This document shows, piece by piece, positions 49,639 through 59,402 of a stretch of 64,000 nt of DNA. A program made the translations under genes and the position numbers. Below the pieces are notes generated by a model. It was not told the origin of the DNA, made no database searches, and saw only the letters and a list, made by a program, of their open reading frames with translations. Every line of letters starts with the position of its first letter. Position 1 is the first letter of the stretch. The DNA comes from Brevundimonas sp. SORGH_AS_0993 (GTDB lineage: Bacteria > Pseudomonadota > Alphaproteobacteria > Caulobacterales > Caulobacteraceae): contig NZ_JAUTAH010000001.1 in assembly GCF_030818545.1 (NCBI RefSeq), forward strand, positions 253,001 to 317,000, written 5' to 3'.

Positions 49639-49830
49639 TCAGGTGATGCGTTTGGGCGAGACGGGGTCGCTGGCGGGGAAGGTTTCTTCCAACCCCTCGT
49701 CCACCAGGGCTTCCTGGCGGTTCTCGCTTTCGTCGCGTTTGTGCAGTTGGTCGGGCTTGCCGTCCTCGGGCGGGCAACGGACGGCGTGGGGATCGTCGGG
49801 GGTCTGATCGCGGCGGCGGTCTTCGGTCAT
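49639..49830 (-). CDS. Small conserved hydrophilic protein
   Basis: A 63-residue charged protein. The C-terminal part ALVDEGLEETFPASDPVSPKRIT follows a pattern common in small alphaproteobacterial proteins of unknown role (ETFPASDP). The N-terminus is rich in Asp, Arg and Gln. No membrane segment or signal is present. It precedes an acidic protein gene by 33 bases on the same strand order. Confidence 0.65.
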   Translation of the reverse strand: MTEDRRRDQTPDDPHAVRCPPEDGKPDQLHKRDESENRQEALVDEGLEETFPASDPVSPKRIT

Positions 49831-49863
49831 GGCGTTCGCTCCTTCAAGGGCGGTGGGCAAGGA

Positions 49864-50316
49864 TCAATTGGAGGGACGGTCGGCATCGTCGTCGGCGTCG
49901 GCGTCCGGGCCGTAGCCCAGGTCGGCGATGTCGTCGTCGGACAGGCGCTTGGCCTCCCAGTGGGCGGCGCTGGCCTGGGCGCCCCGGACGTTTCGCATCA
50001 GGCCGGTATAGACCAGCTCCACCTCGTCGGGGGCTTCCTGGGGCGCGCCGTCGGCGTCCGACTGGCTGACGCGGGCGGCGTCGGCGCCCAGTATGGCGTC
50101 GGCCTCGCGCTCGATGCCGTCCAGAGCCATCCGGTCGTCCAGGTCGATGTCGTCTTCGTCGAAGGCGTCCTCTTCGGCGTCGCCGTCGGCCTGGGTCACG
50201 TCCAGAACCTGATCGGCTTCGTCCAGTAGCAGGTCGCCGTCGCCTTCGTCGTCGATGTGGGTTTCGTCGAAGGTTTCCGACTGGGCCTGGTCGTCCTGAT
50301 AATCGTTGTCCGGCAT
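49864..50316 (-). CDS. Acidic protein of unknown function
   Basis: This 150-residue protein has an extremely acidic first half (for example DAEEDAFDEDDIDLDDR). A more ordered C-terminal segment reads DEVELVYTGLMRNVRGAQASAAHWEAKRLSDDDIADLGYGPD. The latter may bind a partner. ATG 50316 is used; longer readings upstream lack relation. No function is recognised. Confidence 0.65.
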   Translation of the reverse strand: MPDNDYQDDQAQSETFDETHIDDEGDGDLLLDEADQVLDVTQADGDAEEDAFDEDDIDLDDRMALDGIEREADAILGADAARVSQSDADGAPQEAPDEVELVYTGLMRNVRGAQASAAHWEAKRLSDDDIADLGYGPDADADDDADRPSN

Positions 50317-50475
50317 GGGCGTCTCCTGTTGTCGATGAGAACGCCGCCTGCCCGGCGGCGTTCCGCACAGGGAGAACGGCAGACAAGGGATGGTTAACCC
50401 CTGACGCCTTAGGATGGGCCTTATCGGCGACAGGTCGGCAAGGCGCCGCCCGCCCCGCTTGGAGAACGGTCGTCC

Positions 50476-50898
50476 ATGGCCCTGAAGCTGTCCCTCAAGC
50501 CCGGCGAGAAGTTCGTCCTGAACGGGGCGGTGGTCCAGAACGGCGACCGGCGCGGGGTGCTGATCCTGCAGAACCGCGCCAGCGTCCTGCGCGAAAAGGA
50601 CATCATGCAGGCCGAGGAAGTGACTACGCCCGCACGGCGCATCTATTTCCCGATCATGATGATGTATCTGGACGAGAGCAGCGCCTCGAAATTCTACGAC
50701 GAACTGGCGCTGCGACTGTCGGAGTTCATGGCGGCGATCAAGAACCCCGAAATCCTGTCGGAGTGCGTCGCGGCGTCGCGCCATGTGCTGGCCCGCGAAT
50801 ACTACAAGGCGCTGATGTCGGCGCGTAAGATCGTCGAATACGAAGAGAGAGTTCTGAATGCCGCTTCAGGCGTACAAGGCAGCGACAGCGCGGGCTGA
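50476..50898 (+). CDS. flbT: Flagellin mRNA regulator FlbT
   Basis: A 140-residue protein with the FlbT pattern [40 protein letters not shown] and [10 protein letters not shown]. In Caulobacter FlbT represses flagellin translation and promotes decay of its mRNA until the hook is complete. It overlaps flaF by 41 bases on the same strand, the order known in this family. Confidence 0.96.
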   Translation: MALKLSLKPGEKFVLNGAVVQNGDRRGVLILQNRASVLREKDIMQAEEVTTPARRIYFPIMMMYLDESSASKFYDELALRLSEFMAAIKNPEILSECVAASRHVLAREYYKALMSARKIVEYEERVLNAASGVQGSDSAG

Positions 50899-51220
50899 AA
50901 CCCCGCGCGACCTGGAGTACCGACTGTTCGGCCAGGTCACGCGCGCGTTGGTTCAGGCCTCCGAAACCCCCGGGAACGACCTGGCCGCGCGCATCGACGC
51001 GCTGGACTGGAACCGGCGGCTGTGGTCGACCCTGGCCGGAGCCTGTTCGGACCCGTCCAATGCGCTGGCGGCGCCCATGCGCGCGCAGATCATCTCGCTG
51101 AGCCTGTTCGTCAATCGCCATTCCTCGGCGGTGATGCGCGGCGAGGAAAGCTTTCAGGACCTGATCGACATCAACCGGATGATCATGCAGGGCCTGGCGG
51201 GGGCGCAGACGGCGGCCTGA
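50858..51220 (+). CDS. flaF: Flagellin regulator/chaperone FlaF
   Basis: A 120-residue helical protein with FlaF features ([57 protein letters not shown]). FlaF is needed for flagellin synthesis and secretion, opposing FlbT. Its start lies inside the flbT end, so the pair is coupled. Confidence 0.96.
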   Translation: MPLQAYKAATARAETPRDLEYRLFGQVTRALVQASETPGNDLAARIDALDWNRRLWSTLAGACSDPSNALAAPMRAQIISLSLFVNRHSSAVMRGEESFQDLIDINRMIMQGLAGAQTAA

Positions 51221-51225
51221 GGTCA

Positions 51226-51260
51226 AGGTTCAATCGACATTCAGCCTACTGATTGAACCT
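51226..51260. terminator. Inverted repeat between convergent flaF and exoD
   Basis: AGGTTCAATC and GATTGAACCT form a perfect ten-base-pair stem with a 15-base loop, five bases after the flaF stop and overlapping the exoD stop. No strong T run follows. A shared two-way terminator is likely. Confidence 0.5.
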
Positions 51261-52023
51261 ATCCGAACAGTCGACCGAACCAGACCGCGACGTGGTGTGC
51301 CGCTTCGACCACCGTGGCCCAGACCAGCAAGAGATAGAGCACGCACGCGGCGGTGGCGACCACGCCCAGCAGGATGGCCACGCCGTCGCGCTGCATCATG
51401 CCCAGCGAAAACAGCAAAAGCGCGATCCCCGGCAGGGCGTCGCCGAAGGGGATGGGCAGGGCCATGGTCAGGGCCAGGAAGACGCAGACCAGGCCGGTCA
51501 CGGTGTCGGCGGCCTCGCCGGTCAGATAGGGGAGACGCGGGCGGCTGAGCCGCTCGATGGCGCGCACCATGCTAAGGACGCTGGTTCCCCGCCGCCGCCG
51601 CCGCACGGCGCGCCGCACCGCATTGGTGAAGCCGTAGGTGCGGCCGGCCAGGCGGACACGGGCGCCCTGGACCCATCGTCGCAGCCAGTTCGGGGCGGCG
51701 ATGGGCGACAGGATCAGGGCCTTGTAAGCCTGGCGCGACACGGCCGTGTTCAGCATCCAGCGGGGCAGCCAGACGCTGGTGCGCTGAAAGGCCAGCTCCA
51801 GCGCCATCAGTATGATCGGAACGGCGAACACCGCCTTGCCGCCCGGCGGCCAGGGCAGCAGCGCCAGGAGCGACAGGATCAGGAGCATGGCGCCGAAGCC
51901 GCGCTCTCCGAAGGCGGCGACCAGTTCCTCCATGCTCAGCTTGTCGCCGGGGGCGTCGCCAAGGTCCTCCAGGACGTCGGAAAACCGCCTCAGGTCATCG
52001 TTCGGAGCAGAGAGGGCGGTCAT
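51259..52023 (-). CDS. ExoD-family membrane protein
   Basis: A 254-residue protein with ExoD family features: an N-terminal soluble part SMEELVAAFGERGFGAMLLILSLLALLPWPPGGKAVFAVPIILMALELAF, then several membrane helices. ExoD proteins are linked to exopolysaccharide synthesis, but their mechanism is unclear. Four to five membrane segments are seen. Single gene. Confidence 0.88.
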   Translation of the reverse strand: MTALSAPNDDLRRFSDVLEDLGDAPGDKLSMEELVAAFGERGFGAMLLILSLLALLPWPPGGKAVFAVPIILMALELAFQRTSVWLPRWMLNTAVSRQAYKALILSPIAAPNWLRRWVQGARVRLAGRTYGFTNAVRRAVRRRRRGTSVLSMVRAIERLSRPRLPYLTGEAADTVTGLVCVFLALTMALPIPFGDALPGIALLLFSLGMMQRDGVAILLGVVATAACVLYLLLVWATVVEAAHHVAVWFGRLFG

Positions 52024-52136
52024 CAGGCGGGGGCGCTCGGCGGGGATATCGGGTCCATCTAGTCGGTCGCCGCCCGCGCCGCCACTTACAGATCGGCAAC
52101 AGATTCAGATAATTCGACGCGGAACGCCGCGCCGCC

Positions 52137-53300
52137 TCAGCTTCCCAGCAGTTCGCGGCCGATCAGGAAGCGGCGGATCTCGTTGGTGCCGGCGCCGATG
52201 TCGTAGAGTTTGGCGTCGCGCACCAGGCGTTCGACCGGCCATTCCTTGGTGTAGCCGGCGCCGCCCAGGGCCTGAACGGCCTCCAGCGTGACCTTCACGG
52301 CGTTCTCCGACGCGAGCAGGATGGCACCGGCGGCGTCATAGCGCGTGGTCAGGCCCTGATCGCAGGCGCGCGCGACCGCATACACATAGGCGCGGGCCGA
52401 GTTCAGGGCGACGTACATATCGGCCACCTTGCCCTGCATCAGCTGGAACGAGCCGATGGCCTTGCCGAACTGCTTGCGGTCGCGGACGTAGGGCAGGACC
52501 ACGTCCAGAGCGGCCTGCATGATGCCCAGGGGACCGGCCGACAGGACCGCGCGTTCGTAGTCCAGCCCGCTCATGAGGACCGCTGCGCCGCGCCCTTCGC
52601 CGCCCATGACGTTCTCTTGCGGGACCTCGCAGTCCTCGAACACCAGTTCGGCCGTGTCGGAGCCGCGCATGCCCATCTTGTCCAGCTTCTTGGAGACGCT
52701 GAAGCCCTTCATGCCCTTTTCGATCAGGAAGGCGGTGACGCCGCCGTTGCCCTCTCCCGTGCGGGCGTAAACCACCAGGGTTTCGGCGTGGGGGGCGTTG
52801 GTGATCCAGAACTTGGTCCCGTTCAGGACGTAGCGGTCGCCCTTCTTCTCGGCGCGGGTGCGCATGGACATGACGTCGGAGCCGGAGCCGGCCTCCGACA
52901 TGGCCAGGGAGCCGACATGTTCGCCCGAGATCAGCCGGGGCAGGTATTTCGTCTTCTGCTCGGGCGTGCCCCAGCGTCGGATCTGGTTGACGCACAGGTT
53001 GGAGTGGGCGCCGTAGGACAGGCCGATCGAGGCGGAGGCTCTGGAGACCTCCTCCATCGCCACGACATGTTCCAGATAGCCCAGGCCCAGGCCGCCGAAC
53101 TCTTCCTCCACGGTGATTCCATGCAGGCCCAACTCGCCCATCTCGGGCCAGAGGTCGCGGGCGAATTCGTTCCTGGCGTCGATTTCGGCGGCGCGCGGAG
53201 CCAGGCGTTCGGCGGCCCAGCGGGCGGTCGTGTCGCGTATGGCGTCTGCGGTCTCGCCGAGACCGAATTCCATGGATTGGGGCGCGAAGGGAATGCTCAT
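52137..53300 (-). CDS. Isovaleryl-CoA dehydrogenase-like acyl-CoA dehydrogenase
   Basis: A 387-residue FAD enzyme of leucine breakdown. Acyl-CoA dehydrogenase motifs are present: [52 protein letters not shown] and the end [35 protein letters not shown]. The catalytic base is predicted as Glu249 in [19 protein letters not shown], the location found in isovaleryl-type enzymes. ATG 53300 was chosen; the frame is open to 53336. The usual partner genes of leucine catabolism are not in this window. Confidence 0.9.
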   Translation of the reverse strand: MSIPFAPQSMEFGLGETADAIRDTTARWAAERLAPRAAEIDARNEFARDLWPEMGELGLHGITVEEEFGGLGLGYLEHVVAMEEVSRASASIGLSYGAHSNLCVNQIRRWGTPEQKTKYLPRLISGEHVGSLAMSEAGSGSDVMSMRTRAEKKGDRYVLNGTKFWITNAPHAETLVVYARTGEGNGGVTAFLIEKGMKGFSVSKKLDKMGMRGSDTAELVFEDCEVPQENVMGGEGRGAAVLMSGLDYERAVLSAGPLGIMQAALDVVLPYVRDRKQFGKAIGSFQLMQGKVADMYVALNSARAYVYAVARACDQGLTTRYDAAGAILLASENAVKVTLEAVQALGGAGYTKEWPVERLVRDAKLYDIGAGTNEIRRFLIGRELLGS

Positions 53301-53343
53301 GCGCGATGGCGTAGCATCGCGCACGGCGTTTCGCAAAGCGTGG

Positions 53344-54306
53344 CTAAGGGCGGTCGGGCCGGCCCCAACGCTGATAGAGGTTGTAGCCCGAGACGCCGAT
53401 GCAGGCAGCCGCCAGGACGATCAGGACCCAGCCGATCAGGGTGGAATCGCCGCCGGGGGCGACCGAGGCCCGGACGAAGGCGGCCATGGCCGCGCCGACC
53501 GCCAGCATCCCCAGGGCCCCCAGCACCAGGATGGTGGCCAGATCGACCCAGGAGCCCTTGGCCCTGCGGACGGGGGCCTTGCGACGGGCGGGCAGGGGCG
53601 CGGCGGGGAGCTGCGCCTGTTCGGGATCCGCAGCGGCCTCGGCCTCCGGGGCCGGTTCGGCGCCGTTCGCGGCCGTGAGCGGGACCTCGGCCGCATCAAC
53701 CGTGGCCGTGGCGGCGTCGGTGGCTTCGGGGAAGGGGGCGACGTCCTGATCCAGCAGGGCCGAGACGGCCGTGTCGTCGGTGGACGTTTCGGGCGCGGCC
53801 TCGACGAAGGGCGAGGGCAGGGGGGCGGCCAGAAGGTCTGCCAGGGTGACGGCGACGCCGGGGGCGGCGTTGAACAGGGCGTGCTCGGCCGAGCGGCGGC
53901 GCGTCGGCTTGCGGGCGGCGCCCGCGTCGTCCCATTCGGCCATGGCGGCGACGGCGCGGGCCGGGTCGCCGGCGTTCAGATGCGCCACCACCTCGGAGGC
54001 GCGGAACGGCTCGATTCCGATGGAGTAGGCGAAGCTGACCAGGGCGTCGAACTGATGCGGGTTCAGGGAGACGCGCGCCGCTTCGCTGACGGCCTTCACG
54101 ACGGGGATCAGGTCATATTGGAGCAGAAGCTCGGCCTCGGCTTCCGAAACGGTCGCGCCCTCGCGCGCGGACAGGGTGTGGCCGTAGCCAATGACCCAGA
54201 CGCCGTCTTCGCGCCGAACGGCCCGGGGGCGAAAGCCCTCGAAGCTCTTGATCAGCACGACCCCCTCGCGGGAGACCTTCGCAGGCTTATGCACGTCGTC
54301 GGACAC
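53344..54306 (-). CDS. GH24 lysozyme-domain membrane protein
   Basis: This protein has 320 residues. The first ~150 form a phage-type lysozyme (GH24) domain with catalytic Glu23 ([11 protein letters not shown]), [11 protein letters not shown] and [17 protein letters not shown] long Ala/Pro/Glu-rich linker follows. Two C-terminal membrane helices come last ([20 protein letters not shown] and [19 protein letters not shown]). The GTG start is at 54306. The enzyme should be anchored in the inner membrane with the domain orientation unresolved; a role in wall remodelling is inferred. No phage genes are nearby. Confidence 0.85.
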   Translation of the reverse strand: MSDDVHKPAKVSREGVVLIKSFEGFRPRAVRREDGVWVIGYGHTLSAREGATVSEAEAELLLQYDLIPVVKAVSEAARVSLNPHQFDALVSFAYSIGIEPFRASEVVAHLNAGDPARAVAAMAEWDDAGAARKPTRRRSAEHALFNAAPGVAVTLADLLAAPLPSPFVEAAPETSTDDTAVSALLDQDVAPFPEATDAATATVDAAEVPLTAANGAEPAPEAEAAADPEQAQLPAAPLPARRKAPVRRAKGSWVDLATILVLGALGMLAVGAAMAAFVRASVAPGGDSTLIGWVLIVLAAACIGVSGYNLYQRWGRPDRP

Positions 54307-54385
54307 GTTTGACCCAATTCGAAACAGGCGCGGCGCCCTTGCGCGAGTCCGAGCAAGGGATGCGCCGTATCGACGGCCGGTGTGG

Positions 54386-55804
54386 CTAGAGCAAGACCAC
54401 AGTGGCCAGGCCGAGGAAGATCAGGAAGCCGAAGAAGTCGGTGGTGGCCGTGACGAAGACGGCCGAGGACACGGCGGGGTCGAACTTCAGCTTGGACAGG
54501 GTCAGAGGCGTCAGCACGCCGATACAGGCCGCGACCAAGAGGTTCAGGATCATGGCCGCGCCGATGACCAGGCCGATCTTCCAGTCCTCGTCCCGGAACC
54601 ACAGGCCGGCGGCGACGCCGATCAGGGGCGCAAGGATCAGGCCGTTGGCCAGGCCCACGACCAGTTCGCGCAAGAAGGTGCGCGTGGCGTTGGCCGAGTT
54701 CAGTTCGCGCGTCGCCAGCGCCCGCACGGTGACGGTCAGGGACTGGGTGCCCGCATTGCCGCCGATGGCGGAGACGATGGGCATCAGGACGGCCAGGGCG
54801 ACGATCTGCTGGATGGTGGCCTCGAACAGGCCGATGACGCTGGCGCCCAGGGCCGCCGTCGCCAGGTTGATCGCCAGCCACGGCACCCGGCCACGCACGA
54901 TCTCGGGCACGGACGAGCCCCGATCCTCGTCGGAGACGCCGGCCAGGCGCAGGATGTCCTCGCGGTTCTCTTCCTGAATGATGTTGACGATGTCGTCGAC
55001 GGTGATCTGGCCCACCAGTCGGCCGGCCGCGTCCACCACGGGCGCCGAGATCAGGTGGTATTTCTCGAAGATGTAGGCGACCTCTTCCTGGTCCTGATCG
55101 ACGGCGATCTCATTGACCGGCTCCATCAGATCGGACAGGGCGGCGGTGCGCGACGCGCGCAGCAGTGCGCTGACCGACAGGCCGCCGACGGGACGGTTCA
55201 GCGGATCGACCACATAGATGTCGAAGAACAGCTCGGGCAGGTCGTCGCCCTGTTTGCGGATGTGGTCGATGGTGTCGCCCACGCTCCAGAACTGGGGCGC
55301 GGCCATCACCTCGCGCTGCATCAGACGGCCGGCGGACTCTTCTGCATAGCCCAGGCTGCTTTCGATGGCGGCGCGGTCCACCTCGGGCATGGCGGCCAGG
55401 ACGCGCTCGCGCTGATCGTCCTCCAGGTCCTCGACGACGGCGGCGGCGTCGTCGGAATCCAGTTCCTGCAGCGCTTCGGCCAATGTGCCGTGCGGCACGC
55501 GCTCCAGCACCTCCTCGCGGATGTTGTCGTCCAGCTCCGGCAGGGTTTCGGCCAGAAGCTCGGGCGGCAGCCACAGCACGACGACGGCGCGGTGTTCGGC
55601 CGTCAGGAAGCCCATCAGGTCGGCGACGTCCGCCGGGTGCAGGTCTTCCAGCAGCGAGCGCAGCCGCATCCCGTCGCCGTCGTCGGCGGCGTCCACGACC
55701 TTTTCGACGAATTGAGGGGTGAGGACATAGTCCTCGTCCAGGGCGGCGTGATCTTCGATGTCAGGCGCTTCGGCTGGCGCGAAGGCGTGGTCCGTGTTGG
55801 TCAC
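54386..55804 (-). CDS. mgtE: Magnesium transporter MgtE
   Basis: A 472-residue channel-type Mg2+ transporter. The N-domain (MgtE_N, LHPADVADLMGFLTAEHRAVVVLWLPPELLAETL), two CBS domains (about 150-270, FFDIYVVDPLNRPVGGLSV, ITVDDIVNIIQEE) and five membrane helices follow in order. Pore motifs PIVSAIGGNAGTQSL are present. The start is GTG at 55804. It lies downstream of a tRNA-Leu gene on the same strand. Confidence 0.96.
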   Translation of the reverse strand: MTNTDHAFAPAEAPDIEDHAALDEDYVLTPQFVEKVVDAADDGDGMRLRSLLEDLHPADVADLMGFLTAEHRAVVVLWLPPELLAETLPELDDNIREEVLERVPHGTLAEALQELDSDDAAAVVEDLEDDQRERVLAAMPEVDRAAIESSLGYAEESAGRLMQREVMAAPQFWSVGDTIDHIRKQGDDLPELFFDIYVVDPLNRPVGGLSVSALLRASRTAALSDLMEPVNEIAVDQDQEEVAYIFEKYHLISAPVVDAAGRLVGQITVDDIVNIIQEENREDILRLAGVSDEDRGSSVPEIVRGRVPWLAINLATAALGASVIGLFEATIQQIVALAVLMPIVSAIGGNAGTQSLTVTVRALATRELNSANATRTFLRELVVGLANGLILAPLIGVAAGLWFRDEDWKIGLVIGAAMILNLLVAACIGVLTPLTLSKLKFDPAVSSAVFVTATTDFFGFLIFLGLATVVLL

Positions 55805-55869
55805 GTTGTCGCCCCCCTTGGTAGAATGTCCAGCCGTAGTTAGCCGATGAATCGCCCTGTTTAGCCAGA

Positions 55870-55954
55870 TGGTGCGGTCGAGAAGACTCGAACTTCCACG
55901 GGTTGCCCCACAGCGACCTCAACGCTGCGCGTCTACCAATTCCGCCACGACCGC
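55870..55954 (-). tRNA. tRNA-Leu (anticodon GAG)
   Basis: An 85-base class II tRNA on the minus strand: acceptor GCGGTCG, anticodon stem CAGCG/CGCTG around loop TTGAGGT, variable arm, T-arm AGTTCGAGTCT, encoded CCA. Confidence 0.95.
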
Positions 55955-56125
55955 TCGCATCGGAGCGGCGGCGAATAGCGGAGTGCGCTGGAAAAGGAAA
56001 GCGGGAAGTGAGCGGCGAGGGGCGAGTGGCGCGCGGCGAGGAAAAGGCGAGCGGCCCACACGCCTTTTCGGGCGGCGATCAGCGTGGCGAGACCCAGGGA
56101 GCGCCCCCGCCGTTCGCCGATCAGG

Positions 56126-56431
56126 TCAGGCGGAACCCGCCATGAAGTCATAGACGTTGGCGGCGCGCGTCACGGTGATGGCGATGCGGTCGTCGCGAAT
56201 CTCGATCTCGCCGCGCGCGACGGGATGGTTGTTGGCCAGAATCCAGACTTCTTCGCCCTCTGCGGCGTCCAGGGCGATCACCGCGCCGCGCCCCATGCGC
56301 AGCAGTTGCGACATCGGCAGCACCGACCGGCCCAGAACCACGGAAATTTCGACATCGACGGCGTTTATCTGCGGCACGGAAACTCTCTTCGCCAAGGGCC
56401 GTCCCTTGCGGAAACGACCTGCGTTGCACAT
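56126..56431 (-). CDS. fliN: FliN-type flagellar motor switch protein
   Basis: A 101-residue protein with the FliN/SpoA fold: DVEISVVLGRSVLPMSQLLRMGRGAVIALDA, then EVWILANNHPVARGEIEIRDDRIAITVTR. FliN forms the C-ring with FliM and FliG. It is short and stands alone, divergent from lipB by 9 bases. The N-terminal part before VPQINAV is short and basic and may not be native to the family; a GTG start further in is possible. Confidence 0.85.
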   Translation of the reverse strand: MCNAGRFRKGRPLAKRVSVPQINAVDVEISVVLGRSVLPMSQLLRMGRGAVIALDAAEGEEVWILANNHPVARGEIEIRDDRIAITVTRAANVYDFMAGSA

Positions 56432-56440
56432 TGAAGCGTC

Positions 56441-57157
56441 ATGCTTGCTGAGCCGTTAAGCCCCGCCCTGGAAAAATTGCGTCTGGATGACGGTCGGCCG
56501 GTCGAATGGGCCGTATCGACCGGATATGTCGATTACGCCGCCGCCGAAGCCTTCATGGATGCGCGGGTCGCCGCCATCGCGGCGGGCGAGGCGGCCGAGA
56601 TGGTCTGGTTGCTGGAGCATCCGGCGCTCTACACCGCCGGGGTGTCGGCCAGGGACGAGGACCTGCTGGATGCGGGGCGATTCCCCGTCCATCGCACCGG
56701 GCGCGGGGGGCAGTTCACCTATCACGGGCCCGGCCAGCGCGTGGCCTACGTCATGCTGGACCTGAACCGGCGGGGCCGCGACGTGCGCTGCTTCGTGCGC
56801 GGGCTGGAGCTGTGGGTGATCGGGGCGCTGGATCGGTTCGGGGTGGAGGCCGACGTGCGGCCCGGCCGGGTCGGCGTCTGGGTCGAACGCAAGGGGGCCG
56901 GCTGGTCGCGCGAGGACAAGATCGCCGCCATCGGGGTGAAGGTCCGCAAATGGGTCAGCTTCCACGGAATCAGCCTGAACGTTGAGCCGGACCTGGATCA
57001 TTTCAGCGGCATCGTGCCCTGCGGCATTCAGGAACACGGCGTCACCAGCCTGGTCGATCTGGGCGTGCTGGCGACGATGGACGAGGCGGACGACGCCCTG
57101 CGCGCCAGCTTCGACCGGCTGTTCGGTGCGGTCGTGAAGGCGTCGCCGCCGCTGTGA
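56441..57157 (+). CDS. lipB: Octanoyltransferase LipB
   Basis: A 238-residue enzyme that moves octanoyl groups from ACP onto lipoyl-dependent proteins. Family motifs are seen: [49 protein letters not shown] with catalytic Lys167, and [15 protein letters not shown] with catalytic Cys194. The length is typical. A single gene facing away from fliN. Confidence 0.96.
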   Translation: MLAEPLSPALEKLRLDDGRPVEWAVSTGYVDYAAAEAFMDARVAAIAAGEAAEMVWLLEHPALYTAGVSARDEDLLDAGRFPVHRTGRGGQFTYHGPGQRVAYVMLDLNRRGRDVRCFVRGLELWVIGALDRFGVEADVRPGRVGVWVERKGAGWSREDKIAAIGVKVRKWVSFHGISLNVEPDLDHFSGIVPCGIQEHGVTSLVDLGVLATMDEADDALRASFDRLFGAVVKASPPL

Positions 57158-57266
57158 GACGTGCGACAATCGGGTGAAATCGCCCCAGCGCCCTTGGCAA
57201 GGCGCGGATGCATAAGGTTTAACGACCCCTGATCGCTTGAACGCAGGCCCAGGAGACCATCACCCC

Positions 57267-58751
57267 ATGACCCGCACGCTCGCCGCCGCATCGGCCGCCG
57301 TCCTGTCGCTGACCCTCGCAGCCGGGGCCGCCGCAGCCCAGGACTTCCGCGCCCTGGCGCAACAGGACCTTCAGGCCGCCCATGACGCCCTGGCCGCGAA
57401 CCATCCGGCCGCCGTCGTCCCCGGCCCCGCCGGCGAGACCTTCCGCGCCTGGATCGACGCGGGCCTGCAGGACGCGCAGGGCCGCATCGGCCGCGTCAGC
57501 AGCGGCGACAGCCACGCCTATCTGATGGGCTACTACGCCAACGGATTCCGCGATTCGAACATCGCCATTCGCCCGACCTACGAAGGTCTGGGGCCGTACT
57601 TCGCCATCGGCTGGCCGGGCGTGACGACCGCCTGGCGCAACGGCGAGTATGTGGTGTCCTATGTGAAGCCCGGCGTGCGCAACCTGCCGCCCGTGGGGGC
57701 GACGCTGGTCAGCTGCGGCGACAAGAGCGCCGCCGATCTGGCCGCCGACCGTCTGGACCGATGGGAAGGCGACCTGACGACCGAGGCGGACAAGGTGCGG
57801 ACCGCCCCCTATCTGCTGTGGAACCGCAACAACCCCTTCGCCGGCGGGGTGCCTTCGCTGTGCACCTTCAAGGTCGGCCGCCGCGACCGCGAGTTCCAGA
57901 TGCAGCCCCAGCCGGCCGACGCCGCCAGCCTGGAAGCCGCCTATCGCGCCACGGTCTATATGCCGCCGGCCAGTCCGCTGTCGGTCGAAACGGTGGACGG
58001 CCGCCCTTGGGTCCACGTCCACAGCTTTGACGACAACGCCGACTGGGACGCCTTCAACGCCGTCGTCGAGGCCCAGGTCGCGGCCATTCGCGGGGCCAAG
58101 GGCGTGGTCATCGACCTGCGCGGGGCCCACGGCGCCTCGATCAACGCCACGGCGCGCGGCTATGGTCTGGCCAACCGCATCTGGACGCCCGAGTTCACGG
58201 TCAGCCGTCAGCCGGAGGCCGGGTCCATCACTTATCGCGCCACGCCCGGCAATCGCCAATGGTACGCCGAGGCCCTGGGCCGGATGCAGGCCGATCCGCG
58301 CTTCGTGCAGGAATCGGGCGCGGTGATCGAACAGACCCAAGCCCTGATCGCCGCCTTCGATTCGGCCATCGCGGCCGGTCAGCAGACCTTCACCATGCCG
58401 GGTCGCCCGTCGGTTCCCGACACCGGCGCGGCCAATCCGGTCGCGGGCCAGGTGGTGGTCCTGGTGGACGGCGGCTGCAGCGGCGGCTGCCTGGACACGC
58501 TGGACCTGCTGACGCGCCTGCCGAACGTGCGCCTGGCCGGTTCGACCACGGCCGAGGATTCGATCTTCATCGAGCCCACGGTCATGCGCCTGCCGTCCAA
58601 CTATGCCGAGCTGAGCTATGGTCACAAGGCGTGGACGACGCGGACGCGCGGCAACGACGCCCCTTATGTCCCGTCGCAGGGCCTGGCCTACACGGGCGAT
58701 CCGACGAACGAGACGGCCGTGCGCGCCTGGGTCGGAACCCTGTTCCAGTAA
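57267..58751 (+). CDS. Secreted S41-like peptidase-fold protein
   Basis: A 494-residue protein with a signal peptide (to about AAAAQ, residue 24). The C-terminal half has the S41/tail-specific protease pattern: KGVVIDLRGAHGASI, and VVVLVDGGCSGGCLDTLDLLTRLPNVRLAGSTT, where a serine flanked by cysteines (C-S-G-G-C) occupies the nucleophile area. The usual S-A-S-E context is missing, so activity is uncertain. The N-terminal half is unassigned. It may act on peptides in the periplasm. Confidence 0.75.
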   Translation: MTRTLAAASAAVLSLTLAAGAAAAQDFRALAQQDLQAAHDALAANHPAAVVPGPAGETFRAWIDAGLQDAQGRIGRVSSGDSHAYLMGYYANGFRDSNIAIRPTYEGLGPYFAIGWPGVTTAWRNGEYVVSYVKPGVRNLPPVGATLVSCGDKSAADLAADRLDRWEGDLTTEADKVRTAPYLLWNRNNPFAGGVPSLCTFKVGRRDREFQMQPQPADAASLEAAYRATVYMPPASPLSVETVDGRPWVHVHSFDDNADWDAFNAVVEAQVAAIRGAKGVVIDLRGAHGASINATARGYGLANRIWTPEFTVSRQPEAGSITYRATPGNRQWYAEALGRMQADPRFVQESGAVIEQTQALIAAFDSAIAAGQQTFTMPGRPSVPDTGAANPVAGQVVVLVDGGCSGGCLDTLDLLTRLPNVRLAGSTTAEDSIFIEPTVMRLPSNYAELSYGHKAWTTRTRGNDAPYVPSQGLAYTGDPTNETAVRAWVGTLFQ

Positions 58752-58852
58752 GACGGATCCAGCAAGACAGCTCCAGCAACACGGGCGGTCTTCGCCTGAA
58801 CAGGGCCGGGCAGGGGGTGGAACCTCGGCCCGGCCCTTCCCATTTGAGGTCC

Positions 58853-59341
58853 ATGACAGACCTTGCTCCCGACATGCTGCGCTCTTCGTCCGGTTTCGAC
58901 CTGACGCAGCCCGATCCGAACGAACGCGCCCGGCTGGAGGCGGACCTGGACGCCGAGGAGAAGCGCGTCCTGCTGTCGCATGGCACCGAGGCGCCTTTCT
59001 GCGGCACGCTGCTGGGGGAAAAGCGCGAGGGCGTCTTCTGCTGCCGCGAGTGCGGCCTGCCCCTCTTCCGAAGCGCCGCCAAGTTCGAGAGCGGCACGGG
59101 CTGGCCTAGCTTCACCCAGCCGGTGGACGAGGCCCATGTGCGCAAGGTGCGCGACACCAGCTATGGCATGGTGCGAGTCGAGACCCTGTGCGCCCGCTGC
59201 GGCAGCCACCAGGGCCACGTCTTTCCCGACGGGCCGCCGCCGACCCGCGACCGCTACTGCATCAACTCTATCGCCCTGAGTTTCGTGCCGAAGGGCCAGC
59301 CGCTGCCCGACCCGCTGGGCCGGGGCGACGGTCTGGCCTGA
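58853..59341 (+). CDS. msrB: Methionine-R-sulfoxide reductase MsrB
   Basis: A 162-residue MsrB that repairs oxidised Met. Zinc ligands are Cys64/Cys67 and Cys113/Cys116. The catalytic Cys136 is in RYCINSIALSF, and SGTGWPSF forms the substrate site. A signal peptide is not seen, so the enzyme is cytoplasmic. It follows the S41-like gene by 101 bases. Confidence 0.95.
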   Translation: MTDLAPDMLRSSSGFDLTQPDPNERARLEADLDAEEKRVLLSHGTEAPFCGTLLGEKREGVFCCRECGLPLFRSAAKFESGTGWPSFTQPVDEAHVRKVRDTSYGMVRVETLCARCGSHQGHVFPDGPPPTRDRYCINSIALSFVPKGQPLPDPLGRGDGLA

Positions 59342-59402
59342 CCATTTGGCCTGACCTTGGCCGCATTCGCCGTGCTAGGGTGCGGCTGAAGGGAGACTGT
59401 TC

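Noticed and set aside
53344..54306. GH24 lysozyme as a prophage remnant
   Set aside because: It has a long linker and two membrane helices and no phage genes around it, so a chromosomal envelope protein is more likely.
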